In this document: in pieces, positions 46,350 through 58,049 of the stretch
Layout of the letters: each line of letters starts with the position of its first letter
How positions within the stretch are numbered: the stretch's first letter is position 1
Assembly (NCBI GenBank): GCA_963971575.1
Contig: OZ020617.1
Coordinates: forward strand, 39,652,606 to 39,716,605
DNA length: 64,000 nucleotides
Direction: 5' to 3'
DNA from: Liopterus haemorrhoidalis
Lineage: Eukaryota > Arthropoda > Insecta > Coleoptera > Dytiscidae
Translations under genes and position numbers: made by a program
The notes under the pieces: generated by a model
The model's database searches: none
Told to the model about the DNA's origin: nothing
What the model saw: the letters and a program-made list of their open reading frames with translations, nothing else

Positions 46350-47200
46350 AGCCAATATGCCCGATATGGCAAGTTTCGTTTTGTGCCCTCGTACACCATG
46401 GACGCTACCGCGTCCTCTTGTGAATCTCACATTAAATATGTTTTATAAAGATACTATGTTGCCTATTAAATATCAAAATGAGTGCAAAGAACAATGGTCC
46501 CTAGGGTCGAGGATACCGTCATTTTTACTGACGTATTAAAATCCGAAACCAGGATTGGGTGTGCGTTCGTCTTGAAGCCACGTCAACAGTTTCAGTACCG
46601 TCTGCACTCCATAACAAGTTGTACACTGCTGATCTGTACGCTATTTTCCAGGCCCTGTGTTTTGTTTCGTCAGAGCAAAGTCGGTCAAGTGTTATCTTCA
46701 CGGACTCGCTGAGCGCAATGAACAGTATCCAAGATCCAGATCTAGTGCATCCACTTATACTAAAGATCCAGTTGCTATTACACAATCTGAATGCTCAGAA
46801 TGTGACGGTAGAGCAGTTTTGGATACCGGTACATGTTTGTATTCAAGACAACAAAGCGGCTAATGTAGCTGCAAAAGTCGCCTCCCAAAGACCTATGATT
46901 GTTGTGAGTTTCATATATCTAGATGACGCAATGAGTCATTTGAAACATCCGGTTTTAGTCAGACGGCATCATGAGTAGTGCAGCATACAGGACGCATAAG
47001 TTGAGACAGATTAAGGGTGACGTTAAACCATGGGGTTCTTCCTGCAGGATTAAGCACAGGGAGGAAACCCCAATCACACGCCTCCGTAGCACAGGCCACT
47101 GTTGGTGGACCCATGGACCAAGGGTCCCCTATCTGTGAGAGGTGTAACACAGATTTGCCTGTGTTGCAAACTACTGAAATCAAAATTTCCTCTTAGTTTG
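46350..47200 (+). pseudogene. Jockey-type LINE RNase H relic
   Basis: Reads in shifting frames KSETRIGCAFVLKP, TADLYAIFQALCFV, VIFTDSLSAMNSI (RNase H Asp), FWIPVHV, NKAANVAAK, then WGSSCRIKHREETPITRLR and a THGFLL-type start of the zinc knuckle. Order is that of LINE RNase H plus C-terminus. Several frameshifts and stops. Confidence 0.7.
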
Positions 47201-47216
47201 TTTTTACAAAAGTGAA

Positions 47217-47440
47217 CAGCATATATAGGCTATTCCAAAAGTTTAGGCGGAACTAGATTTTGAAATCTAGTAATTTTTATTTATTAATTCGGACTTTTGG
47301 TCATTTTGTTTAAGCTTAGTAAATCACATTTCAAATTCTAGATTAAATTGATTGTCATTTTAAAATGTCCTTTTCATTATATTTTAATTTATTGTCATTC
47401 CTAATAAAAATTTCCCATTTATTTATTTGTTTTGTCTTTG
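47217..47440 (+). mobile_element. TA-target MITE, AGGCTATTCC family, copy D (3' truncated)
   Basis: TAGGCTATTCCAAAAGTTTAGG then GAACTAGATTTTGAAATCTAG. It runs collinear with copy B to about 47440, then stops. Its left flank (TAGTTTGTTTTTACAAAAG TGAACAG) is the same sequence found on the right flank of copy A at 12439. Confidence 0.6.
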
Positions 47441-47649
47441 TAAAAAAGTATTATTTTATTAATTAAAATTAAAATAAAATGAAAAAACAAGTCAAATGAA
47501 ATTGTAAAAATATAGAAATATAAAATAAATGAGTAAAAATTAAATATAAACGTTTTTAAAAAATAAATTAAATTAAATTAAATAAGTCGATACAGATAAA
47601 ATAAAATTAATAAAAATAAATAAACCATAAATACAATGTATGCATTATA

Positions 47650-48956
47650 CAAGGTGTCTCAAAAGAAATTTTATATTTAGTGGATCGATTAAAAAAAAAA
47701 GTAAGCCGTATATAGAAAAAATGTTTATTAATTATTAAAATACACTTTTTGAGGATTTATTTCTTAAAAATAATATCGTCCAAATGTAGACCCTCGCGTT
47801 CTCGGCACTCATTTAATCGAACAGTAAAATTACTTATGACGTCTCGGCAGGTGGACTCAGGGATGGCTGCCATTTCGTGATATTTTCTTTCAAATGCGCC
47901 AGTGAAGTCGGTTTATTGGCGTTAACTTTAGATTTAAGATAACCTCATAGGAAAAAGTCCATAGGGGTTAAATCTGGACTGCGTGGAGGCCAATTTATGT
48001 CACCTCTCCGGGAGATCAATTTGCCTGAGAAAATTTCACGAACACGTGGCTGAGACATATTGGACGTGTGTGAAGTTGCTCCGTCCTGTTAGAACCATGT
48101 TCTTTGGTTATAGCCAGGAAAGTTTTGCAGTTCAGGTACCAAGAAGTTGTCTAACATCTCCACATAACGCTCTGAATTCACTCTAACTGCACGCCCCCTT
48201 TCGTCTTCAAAAAAGTAAGGGCCGATACTTCCTCGCGCCGACATCGCAGCCCATACGGTCACTTTAGGCGAATGTAGGGGTTTCTGATGTTTGCGTTTCG
48301 GATTCGTTTCACTCCAGTAGCGGCAGTTCTGCTTATTTACGTGGCCATTAAGATGAAAATGAGCTTCATCCGAAAACAAAATGTTGGTAAACGTTGAAAA
48401 TCGCTCAATCACCTGATTTACGAAATTAAGCCTCTGACTGGCATCTTGGGGCTTTATTTCTTGCACCAATTGAATTTTGTAGAGGTGCAGCTTTAGGTCT
48501 TTGTGTATAATGCGATGTAATGATGATCTATGCACATTTAAAGCACTTGCGCGCTTCCGAATTGAAAGGTTCGGGTCGTCACGAACAGACTGATTAACTT
48601 TCTCCACGTTTTCTACCGTTCTTGATGACCTAGGTCGCCCGGATTTTGATTTATCCATCGTTGTACCAGTCTCTTCAAACTTTTTAACCCAATGTCGAAT
48701 GAGAGGAATGCTTGGCGCATCATTTAAGTGGCGAAAACCTCGAATACTGCAGAATTTTCTACGCGCTACAGTCACCGAATCACCGTTTTTGTAAAACTCT
48801 CGCACGCATAACGCGCGGTCTGCTCCCGAGAAACGCTCCATAGCGACTGAATTCCCAAGAGCCAGGCTACCGATTGACGTAACCCCCGCGCCCCTCGGAT
48901 ACGTTGCGTTCACGCAGTAAGCTAAATAAATATAAAATTTCTTTTGAGACACCTTG
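47650..48956 (-). mobile_element. Nearly complete Tc1/mariner-type transposon
   Basis: The perfect inverted ends CAAGGTGTCTCAAAAGAAAT extend to about 30 bp, with TA at 47648-47649 and 48957-48958. 1307 bp with a single transposase gene on the minus strand that is broken near its 3' end. Length and ends are those of a whole element. Confidence 0.92.
47757..48841 (-). pseudogene. IS630/Tc1-like transposase, disrupted
   Basis: ATG at 48841 (MERFSGADRALCVREFYKNG). Helix-turn-helix part to SGRPRSSRTVENV and RKRASALNVHRSSLHRII. First catalytic Asp in ILFSDEAHFHLNG, then VTVWAAMSARGSIGPYFFED. A stop replaces Gln in the WFQQDGATSHT box (second Asp), near 48090. WPPRSPDLTPMDFFL (third Asp) follows, then a second stop in place of Trp, and a frameshift before MAAIPESTCRDVISNF. 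The end at 47757 closes the expected reading frame. About 350 residues before decay, the usual size. The few lesions suggest a moderately young inactive copy. Confidence 0.9.
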
Positions 48957-48959
48957 TAG

Positions 48960-50067
48960 TTACACTACATTCTATTGTTATACACTTATATTTATTATCC
49001 TATTGTAGCTCCGATGAAGAATAAAACTTATTCGAAACTTTTCAGCTGATTTGATTAGTTTTCATTGCTGTCCGCAACCCATACAACCTCCTTCTTCCAT
49101 TCTCTACGTATTATGTACGAAAAGAAAATTAAAATATCTTTAAAAATCTTGTGGACTTTCACTGGAATCTCTGTAACAATATTTATGGCAAGACTAGGTA
49201 CTTACAACACTCTATCTATCTCAATGAATTAATATATGGTTTTAAACTTATGAATGAATATGCGGTGGTTTACAGTCCTTAATGATGGTACTCATTTCTC
49301 AAGGATAGTAACTGGTCAGCCCTAGATTTAATTCAAATATCCTGAACGTCCGACATATATCTGGTTAACATATCCTGCGGTCGTCCAAGCAGGAAGGTGG
49401 CCGGAAGGTCGTGCGGACAACAGGAACTGCATGACAGTTACTGAAATTATGTACACTCTCTGACAAACATACGTTCATATTGATTCTACATAAATCATTG
49501 AAATTAAAGTTGATATTGGATTTTTTCGCGACATGATTAACGACATTCTTACGCAAAAATGTTAAAGATACTATATTTTACACAAAGTTTTAATGAGATT
49601 TTATGACAAGGCGTTTTTCTAAAGTCCAGTCAACACAAAAACAAAATTTTGGGGATAGTTAAAAGGAAATCAATGTTATTTTTTCATGCATGCTTGCACG
49701 CTATTTTTTAGGTCATTATTTACTTTCTTCAACGGAAAGATTTAATAATTAATATCTTCATTACTTATTTAGTTTTACGAGTTACTTACTACGGCTATTC
49801 AGACAATTATTCTTTAATGTTCTTTGTTATCTTGTTTACTAAATTTATCTTCATTTTTACGTTTATTACTTTATTCCCTTCAACTGATTTTTACGATTAA
49901 ATTTTTAACACAAATTTAGTACAGGCTTCAGGGGCGCCAATACTTTTTCTTACAGATCAGAAGTTTTGGAAGCTCACATGTATTCGAGGTTTGGTCAAAA
50001 ATTAACGCACTGAATAAGAAACAAGACACTGATATTTATAAAATAAGAATTACCGGGAGGCGCAACA
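48960..50067. other. Spacer with a possible Penelope/hammerhead-like end
   Basis: At 49011-49037 CCGATGA, a 6-bp stem GAATAA/TTATTC and GAAAC resemble a decayed hammerhead core of the type seen in Penelope-like element ends. One core position differs (C for U), and the outer stems are not clear. Elsewhere AT-rich with nothing recognised. Confidence 0.3.
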
Positions 50068-50075
50068 GTATAGTT

Positions 50076-51060
50076 TAGAGATGGGAATTTCGGTTCAGTT
50101 TGCGGAACCGCATCAGTGGAGGTCGTTCAGTTTGCTGAGCTGTCTCATTGAGCCGCCTAAGTAAACATGTTCCCGAGACACAGGTCGGTCCGTTGTCAGT
50201 CGTTCGTTCAATACGGTTGTTGGTTTGCAATATGTAGGTATAGTGCGTTCAAATTGATTTGCAGTATAGCTCTTATGGCAAATGGGAGCGGTGTTGCCAA
50301 ATGTTGTAAAAGTGTCAAATGTGTCAATTATAATAATATGAAAAACTCGTATGATTTACAAAAATCAACTCTTATAAAACTCAAAATAACACTCAACAAA
50401 AAAATGGCCATTTGTAGAATACTGCGTCTTCACAGATCAGCGCGTTTTAGAGCTGGCAACGTCGACAAGCAAGAAAAGGATAGCGTCATTGTGTAAACCC
50501 ATTAGAGAGTATGAAAAAGAACTACTCCATATACCCTGTACTGCAACTCACCTTTGAACGCACTATAGAACGTCGCTCAGCACCAGGTCTTGCATTATAT
50601 GAACAAGTTAAATAAATAAAAATCTATAGAAGTGAATTATCTAACATTTTTGCCGGGTTAATAGTAAACAAACAATTCACTTTATGTAGCTACTGTATTT
50701 TAAACCAGATGTGTTAAGTTTATGGCGATGATTATTGCCTTTATAAATCGGACATCCGGGATTTGGGCAATATTTTTAATATTTTTATATAGTATGGTTG
50801 TAAGAAAGTACAGACTAAGCCTATTAGTTTCAAATAGGCTGCCCTATATATTGATGACAAAATACACTTGATGATAATACATTAAAAACCGAGTTCTCGC
50901 GAAGTTCAACATGACAACGATCCATATCCGGATCACCCCGGTCACTGCTCACAATCGCCCGATCAGTCGTATCCTTGAAACTTGAAACTATGGAATTTGG
51001 TGAACCATGTCACTTCGGTCAGTGTATTGAGCCGGTTCGTCCATCAACGACCCATCTCTA
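50076..51060. mobile_element. hAT-like MITE (TAGAGATGGG family), copy 2, with exact TSD
   Basis: TAGAGATGGG (50076) and CCCATCTCTA (ends 51060) are inverted. GTATAGTT is duplicated at 50068-50075 and 51061-51068. Collinear with 25814-26380 except for a nested 326-bp MITE and some internal divergence. Non-coding. Confidence 0.9.
50241..50566. mobile_element. TA-target MITE nested in hAT copy 2
   Basis: TAGTGCGTTCAAA and TTTGAACGCACTA are inverted ends, flanked by TA at 50239-50240 and 50567-50568. Copy 1 of the hAT element keeps the empty site (GGTAGAACATCGC), which shows a TA duplication on insertion. Confidence 0.88.
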
Positions 51061-51068
51061 GTATAGTT

Positions 51069-52450
51069 CTCTCAAGTTTCTTATACAAAACTAACAATCT
51101 GAAGTAAAATTAGTAACTATTAGTGATGTGTCAGATTACATAAATGTCAGATTCGCGGATATAGATACGGATACGGATTATTTTCGTCCTGATCCGCTGT
51201 TACGAATACGGATGCGGATCTTGCATTGAAGTGGATGCCATTTGAGGGAACGAATACATAGAAAGATTTTTACCGGCGCCTACAAGTGTTTACCAATTTG
51301 CGCCAATCAGCGAGAATAAATATTGCCTGACTTTCAAATGTACCCGGACATTTATAATGCTTGTTGGTACATATCAATGCTTGATGCATGTACCGATAAG
51401 ATTATTGAAACAGTATTTACCAGTTTACAAAAACCAGTTACCCACAACAAGCGCCGACAACAGATGCCTACAAGTGCCGAAAACAATCTTTCTACGTGTT
51501 CGTACTCTGACACAATCGAGTTCAAAATCACTCAGTCATTGTCTTTGATTAATTTTACTATACCTAATATTTTTCTGTATGTATACTAGACCGTTCTAAA
51601 ACCACCGGTAACTAATGTGATGCTCGACTAAATATCAATTTAAACGTCAGAATAAAATTTAATATACATTGAGCATTTTTATAAGCAAGCTTATATACAA
51701 ACTAAGTCGAATGTATTCATATGACATCCGTTTAAGATTGGAAGAACTGATACGGTCCCGAATATGGATTTTTATTTTGTACGGATCAACCACGGATACG
51801 ACTACGGATATGGATCTCCAGCACACCACTGGTAACTGTACACCAGAATTTGTATCAAATTATTATTTATCTAAAATAATGTTCTTAATTGAAAAATTTT
51901 ATTTTTATGTATTTGTAAACAAACAAATTGCATTATAGACATCTTGTAAATCAATCGACGTATATCTACTTACGATGCGACATACTGTAGCTAAAGCTTC
52001 ATTCTGCAAATATGTTTGTAGCCATTTTAGTCTATTGTTAAAATTACTTAGAGCTGTTGTAGTTGGTGCTCTATTTTTGCCACCATATTGAATCTGTCGC
52101 GGTTCTCAGTATAGGTGCTGCAGGTAAAATGATTTAATTTTCTTAAAAAACACATGCGTACTAAGTCGTATTCTATTATCGTCAAGTATATTTTCCAATG
52201 AAGGTTCTGAAATACAAAGCATCGTAAGGAAAAAAAAAATGACAATTTATTTGTACATTTCTACACAAATATAAAAACTACATAAATATAAAAGTTATTA
52301 GAAATCCACAAATATATTTAAAAAATCACACAAAATTGATCTATTATTAAGTTAAAAATAAGCTACTAGATAGCTAAAAATTTGCTGCAAATTGTAAAAT
52401 ATAGATTGTTCTTTTTTTTTTTCAGATTGTCAGCTTTTTATTAGAAACTT
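51069..52450. mobile_element. MITE of the TTCTTATACAAAAC family, copy 1, with nested hAT
   Basis: Starts CAAGTTTCTTATACAAAAC and shares a long body with 58081-58600 (TTGCATTATAGACRYC, GTAGCTAAAGCTTCATTCT, GTCGCGGTTCTCAGTATAGG). Interrupted by the hAT-like insert at 51127-51831. The right arm (about 52370-52450) is inverted and decayed. Confidence 0.6.
51127..51831. mobile_element. hAT-like MITE with GATACGGAT subterminal repeats
   Basis: TAGTGATGTG and, inverted, CAGTGGTGTG are the ends. The flanks GTAACTAT and GTAACTGT are an 8-bp duplication with one mismatch. GGATACGGAT-type units crowd both ends. A CAGTGNTG start is usual for hAT. Confidence 0.7.
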
Positions 52451-52670
52451 ATAATCTCTGGGGTTGATATGACCCGTTAAATACATGTTCTTCTCTATAT
52501 TGCTCAGACTGGGTAGCTTACACTATTGTTATACTGCTAGCTAAATCATATCAAGTCGCTGCTTTCCTTCTCCTCTTACTTTGTATTGCCAGTCGCGCGT
52601 AGTTCACCTATTGTTTATCACACTTTGTACGTCGAAAAGAGGACAATATCGAACACAATACAAAGTTATA

Positions 52671-54100
52671 GAATAGAATAGAATAGATTTATTGAAATAT
52701 TAGATACAAAAAATTGAACATAATTCCAGTTAGTCAAAAAAATAACAATATATAATATTCGTACAGTATGATACATATTACAAAACATGGTATAAATACA
52801 AACTATAATACATCATCTAAATTATGGTTCATATATTCTTGTAGACTATAGAACGCATTATCGAGGAGGTAAGCTCTCATGGTAGACCTGAACTTACGCA
52901 CATTGTAGTTCCTTACTTCTAATGGTAATTTGTTAAATATGTCTATACCTACATTTTTTCAGAAACATAAAGATTTTTTATACTTAAGACGGGGCTTAAG
53001 TATATTATGGCGACCTCTAGTGTTATATTCATGACCATTGCCACATATGGCCATCTCGCCAATGCCTTCTCTGACCAATGTGAGCGCTTCTAGTATGTAC
53101 AGGCACGGGAGAGTAAGGATTTTGCTGGATCTAAATAATGGTCTACACGAATCCCTCCAAGCACTGTTCGTAATTATTCTAATGGCTTTTTTTTTTGTAG
53201 AATAAAAATCCTTTTCCAATTTACCGAATTACCCCATAATATGATGCCATATGATATTAGGCTATGAACGCGCGCGAAGTATACCGTTTTAGCTGCTCTA
53301 AATGATATGTGATTTACCACTTTTCTTAACATAAACAAGGCGGTGTTTATTTTATATTCGAGATTATTTATGTGTGTCTTCCAGGTTAACTGGGAATCCA
53401 AATAAAAACCTAGAAATTTAGCATTATTGTTAGCATATGGTAAAAGATTCTCTGAAAAATTTCTGTTGAGACTAAAAACCATTTCATTAGTCTTCTCTAT
53501 GTTCAGGCTCAAATTGTTGGATGCAAACCAATTCAAAGCCTGGTTTAGAGACGTTTCCATAAGGTCTGGAATTCTCCTGTAGTCCATATTTTTATTTAAA
53601 CAAGTACTGTCATCCGCAAACATAAAAGTATTGGCAGTAATGAAGTCGAGTAAGTCGTTAATGTAAATAAGGAACAGTAATGGCCCCAAAATGGAACCCT
53701 GTGGGACCCCATGATTAACCTTAAGTTTATCTGAAAAACTGTTATTAACATTAACGCACTGGAACCTATCTGTTAGAAAACTACGCACCAGTGCCTTAGC
53801 TGTGCTCCTAATACAAAATGCTCTAATTTATCAGCTAATATGTCGTGTGAGACACAATCAAAAGCCTTGGAGAGATCGCAAAATGTGGCGGCCACGTGCA
53901 TACCTTCTTCAATGCTAGTCATTACATCTAATAAAAATTTAAATGCAGCCTTCGTGGTGGAGCTCCCAAATCTAAAACCAAATTGGGAAGTGGATAGTAA
54001 ATTATATTTTTCTAAATATTTAACAATTCTATCTTTAATTGCAATTTCAAATATTTTTAAAAAATTCGGAACCAGTGATATTGGTCGATAATTAGATAGA
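52671..54100 (-). pseudogene. CR1/Jockey-type LINE, 5'-truncated, with pentamer tail
   Basis: On the minus strand from about 54095: NYRPISLVPNF, KYNLLSTSQFGFR, ATFCDLSKAFDCVSHDIL, after a stop HGVPQGSILGPLLFLIYIND, TFMFADDSTCL (catalytic FADD intact), NIEKTNEMVFS, KFLGFYLDSQLTWKTHI, then in a second frame KKAIRIITNSAWRDSCRPLF and YNTRGRHNILKPR. The 3' end carries a (TATTC)n tail, seen on the plus strand as AATAGAATAGAATAG at 52674-52688. A few frameshifts and stops; about 460 codons of RT and thumb survive. Confidence 0.88.
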
Positions 54101-55767
54101 CCACATGACGGTTACCCAAAAAGATGGAAGGAGCAAATTAAAGAAATATCTTGTTCGTCGTATAAGCTACAGCAAGCTTAGCTTTCAAACATCGACCTTA
54201 ATTTTCTCGAAAATTTTCTCTTATATAAATTCACCTCTATCCAGTAACCAACAATGAAATAACTCTAAAATAAAGTACCCCTGTATGTTTAAAGGAATAT
54301 GACATGTTTACTCTAAGTAAGTCTTAGTTGACCAACTTAAGTTTATAGCAAGTGAAGCAAATACTTGCACGAGTCTTGTGTCAATAAATTTGTCATGCAA
54401 CTTTGCAGTTGTCATCTTGTACTCCGGAAAATAAAACAGTAGTTCCAAACCATTGTCCTAATGTGTGCCACAAAAATAGTAAGAGTTACGTTAGTAAGTT
54501 TTCTTTTTAAATCGTTATTTCTTATCACGTGTTGGATCTGTTCTGAATTAAAAAGCTATTCTAAAGAATCGTTAATTTTATGAAATCTTTATTGCAAAAT
54601 TTTACATATACGGGCCCCGTCTCAGTGAAGTTGGTCCAACTGTTTAAACCATGAAAATTCTGAATTTATGTTAAAATAAAGTAAATATAATTTATGATGA
54701 ATGATACTTTATTAAAAGTATTTCACTAAAATATTTTCCGATATTTTCAAGTATAAATTATCATATAGACGGCATGGGAGGGTAAATCATGCAAGTTATA
54801 ATAGATAGACGTCGATCAAGGCAGATATCCCAAATCCTGGGTCGACCAATTGAAGCTATAAGTCAACCATATGCTACAAGAAACTACACATTTGGTCAAA
54901 GATCGAGAAGCGTAAGCTCCGAAATCGAAAACTATTGTGTGGGCAAGACGCCACCAAATCACCCTGTTAGGCAATGGATCGAAAAATAAGAAAGAATGAA
55001 AATAAGAGAGAGAGAGAGAAAAAGAAACAGAAAGAGAGAGAAATCTCCCTTCTGATATAAATCTTTCTTCGGGAACTGGCCAATATCGGCACATATTAAC
55101 CGGCGAATGTCCGATCTTTTCTTGATTTTGGGATTTGGCCACCCAGTTTGCGAAATGGCATGGGGCGATCGGAAGAAAAAAGTCATAAGCTGATTTTGGG
55201 TGTTTGTATAATCATAATCACATATATTGATTATTAATTATACTAAATTATCAAAATCAGTCAAATTAGTAAATTACCAATCTCTATCATTACTTATTAC
55301 AACAAGATACTATACAAACACAAGGAATACAGCACTTACAATGAAACCGCTATGTCAGCGTAGCACTGTTTTGCTGCCACGTGCAGTCTTTCATCACTAC
55401 TGGAAAGTCTTGCAGCCGCACATCGAATATTGGTCAGTGATTTCCCGGCACTTAGCGAAGTGGCCGGGTAGAAGTAGCATATACACTGTACATCGACCCT
55501 TGGCCACATGCCTACACCAAAGTGCGAAATGGCCGACCAATTTGGGATTTGACCGAACTTCGGGCTTTGGCCATAACATATACATTACATAGTATTTACC
55601 TATACATTTTATTTAGGACGCTCGTAAAAGTTTGTCGTGCGCTATTATAAATAAACAGCGATATTGAGTTATACCAATTTAAACATGAGTATTTCATATA
55701 AACACAACCACAATTTTATTTTTTATATTCAGTCTGTGTTGAGATTTTTTTAAATAAAGTTGAAAAA
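54101..55767. other. Spacer with GGCCA-rich segments
   Basis: 55060-55190 and 55420-55590 share ATTTGGGATTT/GATTTTGGGATTTGGCCA and GCGAAATGGC motifs, so may be parts of one repeat. A 66-codon open frame at 54789 has no known match. No gene supported. Confidence 0.35.
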
Positions 55768-56045
55768 ATGCTGTCCATGTTGAAACGAGATTATCGAACA
55801 GTAATTTTGTATAATTTTAAATGTAGGTTAGCATGTAAAGAGTGCTTTGAAGAAATATCTGGTATATTCCATGATGATTATCCCTCCTTAAAGACTATTG
55901 AGTGGTGGTATAAAATTTGTTTTCAACTTGTTGATTTTCTGTTAGAAGATGATCCACGTTTTGGGCGACTTAAGTAAGTGGTAACTCCGGAAAAGGTAGA
56001 TTCTGTTAAAAAATTTATCAAAATAATAATACAGGCAGTTATAGG
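55768..56045 (+). pseudogene. Mariner transposase relic, left part
   Basis: Reads MLSMLKRDYRTVILYNF, CKECFEEISGIFHDDYPSLK, IEWWYKICFQL, DDPRFGRLK, a stop, then VVTPEKVDSVKKF. This is the N-terminal DNA-binding half of a mariner. Cut at 56045 by a hAT element. Confidence 0.7.
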
Positions 56046-57143
56046 TAGAGCCCTGCGCTTTTCTGTATCCGCATCCGATCCGCATCCGCATATACATGTT
56101 CCGTATCCGCAGCTTTTGTAAATAATAAATCCGCATCCGCAAAAATATCTGCACAATCCGCACAACAGGTTTTGCTGTCAGTTTGGAGAACTAATTCGTT
56201 TCGCCTTATCTGGTAATCGCTGCGCTAAAACACTACTGAAAATTTTAGAATTTAAACGAAAACTAACCTAAGGGACGCCAGAAGTTTTGGGGACTAGTTA
56301 CGCGAATAATTTTGAAACCTAGAGAAAGACAAAAATTTTGGGGGCCTAAGCGTCCTTTTTCGTAAGGAGCAGGTGCCGTGCTGCTCATGAAATACGTGTT
56401 AATAGTACTGTCAAGTATCATATTAATGTCAACTAACATCTCACATCAGTTTTACCTTTTCCAAGGTGAGAAAAACGTAATGCAACGTGGCTATATATAT
56501 ATATTTTTTTGTTATTGTATTAAAAAAAAAATAGAGAAAACTTACTTGGTAGAAGGTGCTTCATATTTTTCTCAGATAGCAACATGTGTCATTTTTCAAT
56601 TTTTGTCAATTTCAATTTTTGGTTGGAATCAGCAAGACTTTTTACTTCGGGTAGCATAAAACAATTGGCAGGTTACATAGTAAAATTTTCGAGAAAAATG
56701 TACATAGATAAATTTTGGTATTTAAATAAAACTTACTAATCAGTTTTATGTAAAAAAAACGTTTATTAGATTTAAAAGCAGAGCAGAATTAGAGCAGAGG
56801 TAGGAAAAATTACATCGAAAGTGTACCAAGCAACTTGTGTATAATTTATTATTTTCTGTATACAATAATAAAAAAAAAGTTGATTGTCTGAACACAATCT
56901 CGATCATGGACAATTGTTTTAATAACAATAACATAGAGTGAGATAGAATGCTACATAATATCACATGTGACTACAGACAACCGAAGGTAACCAAGGACTG
57001 CGTACTCAGAACACAATCGTATGTTTCTCCGAAAGTAACCGAAGATTTAATGTTCACGCGGATATTGCGGATAAGCGGATATGACATTTTATCCGCATCT
57101 GATCCGCATCCGCATGGTTTAAATGAAAATTTGCAGGGCTCTA
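56046..57143. mobile_element. 1.1-kb hAT element inside mariner, exact TSD
   Basis: TAGAGCCCTGC (56046) and GCAGGGCTCTA (ends 57143) are perfect inverted ends. GTTATAGG is at 56038-56045 and 57144-57151. Subterminal CGCATCCGCAT units repeat at both ends. The body has no recognised gene. Confidence 0.92.
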
Positions 57144-57300
57144 GTTATAGGCAACTCTTAGGATTAATACGCCAGCTTTGCGCACAATTCGGCATGGTAA
57201 ATTGCATTTTATAAAGATCTGTATACTTTGGGTACCCCTTAATCAAAAACAACGAGCTCATGTTACACGTGATTTTTTGGAAAATTCAGAATTGCAATTA
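57144..57300 (+). pseudogene. Mariner transposase relic, right part
   Basis: QLLGLIRQLCAQFGMVNCI, a short continuation after the hAT insertion in the region of the second mariner helix-turn-helix, then stops. The catalytic domain is not seen; 57300-57770 has nothing I recognise. Confidence 0.45.
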
Positions 57301-57776
57301 CTAATTATTTTACTAATAAACCTCAGCTATTAATTGCGTGGGATAATAATGTAATTCTGTGCCAATGGAAAAGTGGGACAAAATGTTGATTAGTTTCAAC
57401 GAATGTGATGGAAATTATTTTGAAAAATTGTAAAAAATAAAGTTATACGACAAAACTTTCCTAGCACCGTGAGTAATATATGCTTAAATATTCCACATAC
57501 TCGTGCATGTATGTATAAATTGGAAAGACGATTTGATGGGCGCTTTTGGGGACCACATAGCCATCCGGGGTCCTGCACTGGTAACGTCATCACTGTGATA
57601 GCAAATCCGCCCTTGACTTTAATATGAATTATCCTGAAGAAAAGTTGAAACTTAAAGTAAGCAATTTTATAATTATTTTAGCATAGAGTATGACACTAAT
57701 TCTACAGATATAAGATTCGAGAAACTCATATCTGTAGAATTATATTTATTATATTATCAATTATCTATATCTATCT

Positions 57777-57990
57777 TCTACCTAACTATACTAATAAAAC
57801 TAGAGGCTATATCTGTTTTTTTTTCGGCTTCATATTTGGTTTCTATACGTTTCAGATGTCTGACTGTCCGTCTGAGATTCACGCAACAACGGCTGGGCAT
57901 ATTTTGACGTAATTTGGTACGATGATAAAGTAAAACCAGGATTCAAACATAGGCTAAAAAGCATTTAAAAATTGTTATTATAAGGGAGTG
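57777..57990 (+). mobile_element. Helitron-like 5' end
   Basis: TCTACCTAACTATACTAATAAAACTAG, then GATGTCTGACTGTCCGTCTG and CGCAACAACGGCTGGGCATA with TTTGGTACGATGATAAAG. This matches the conserved start of many arthropod Helitrons (from memory). No CTAG-type end was linked to it. Confidence 0.55.
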
Positions 57991-58049
57991 TATCGGGGTT
58001 AAAACTGTTTATTAAAAAACTTAAAATATCTCCCTTATTACTGACTTAA

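Noticed and set aside
54789..54989. 66-codon plus-strand open frame
   Set aside because: Too short, no similarity recognised, no context.
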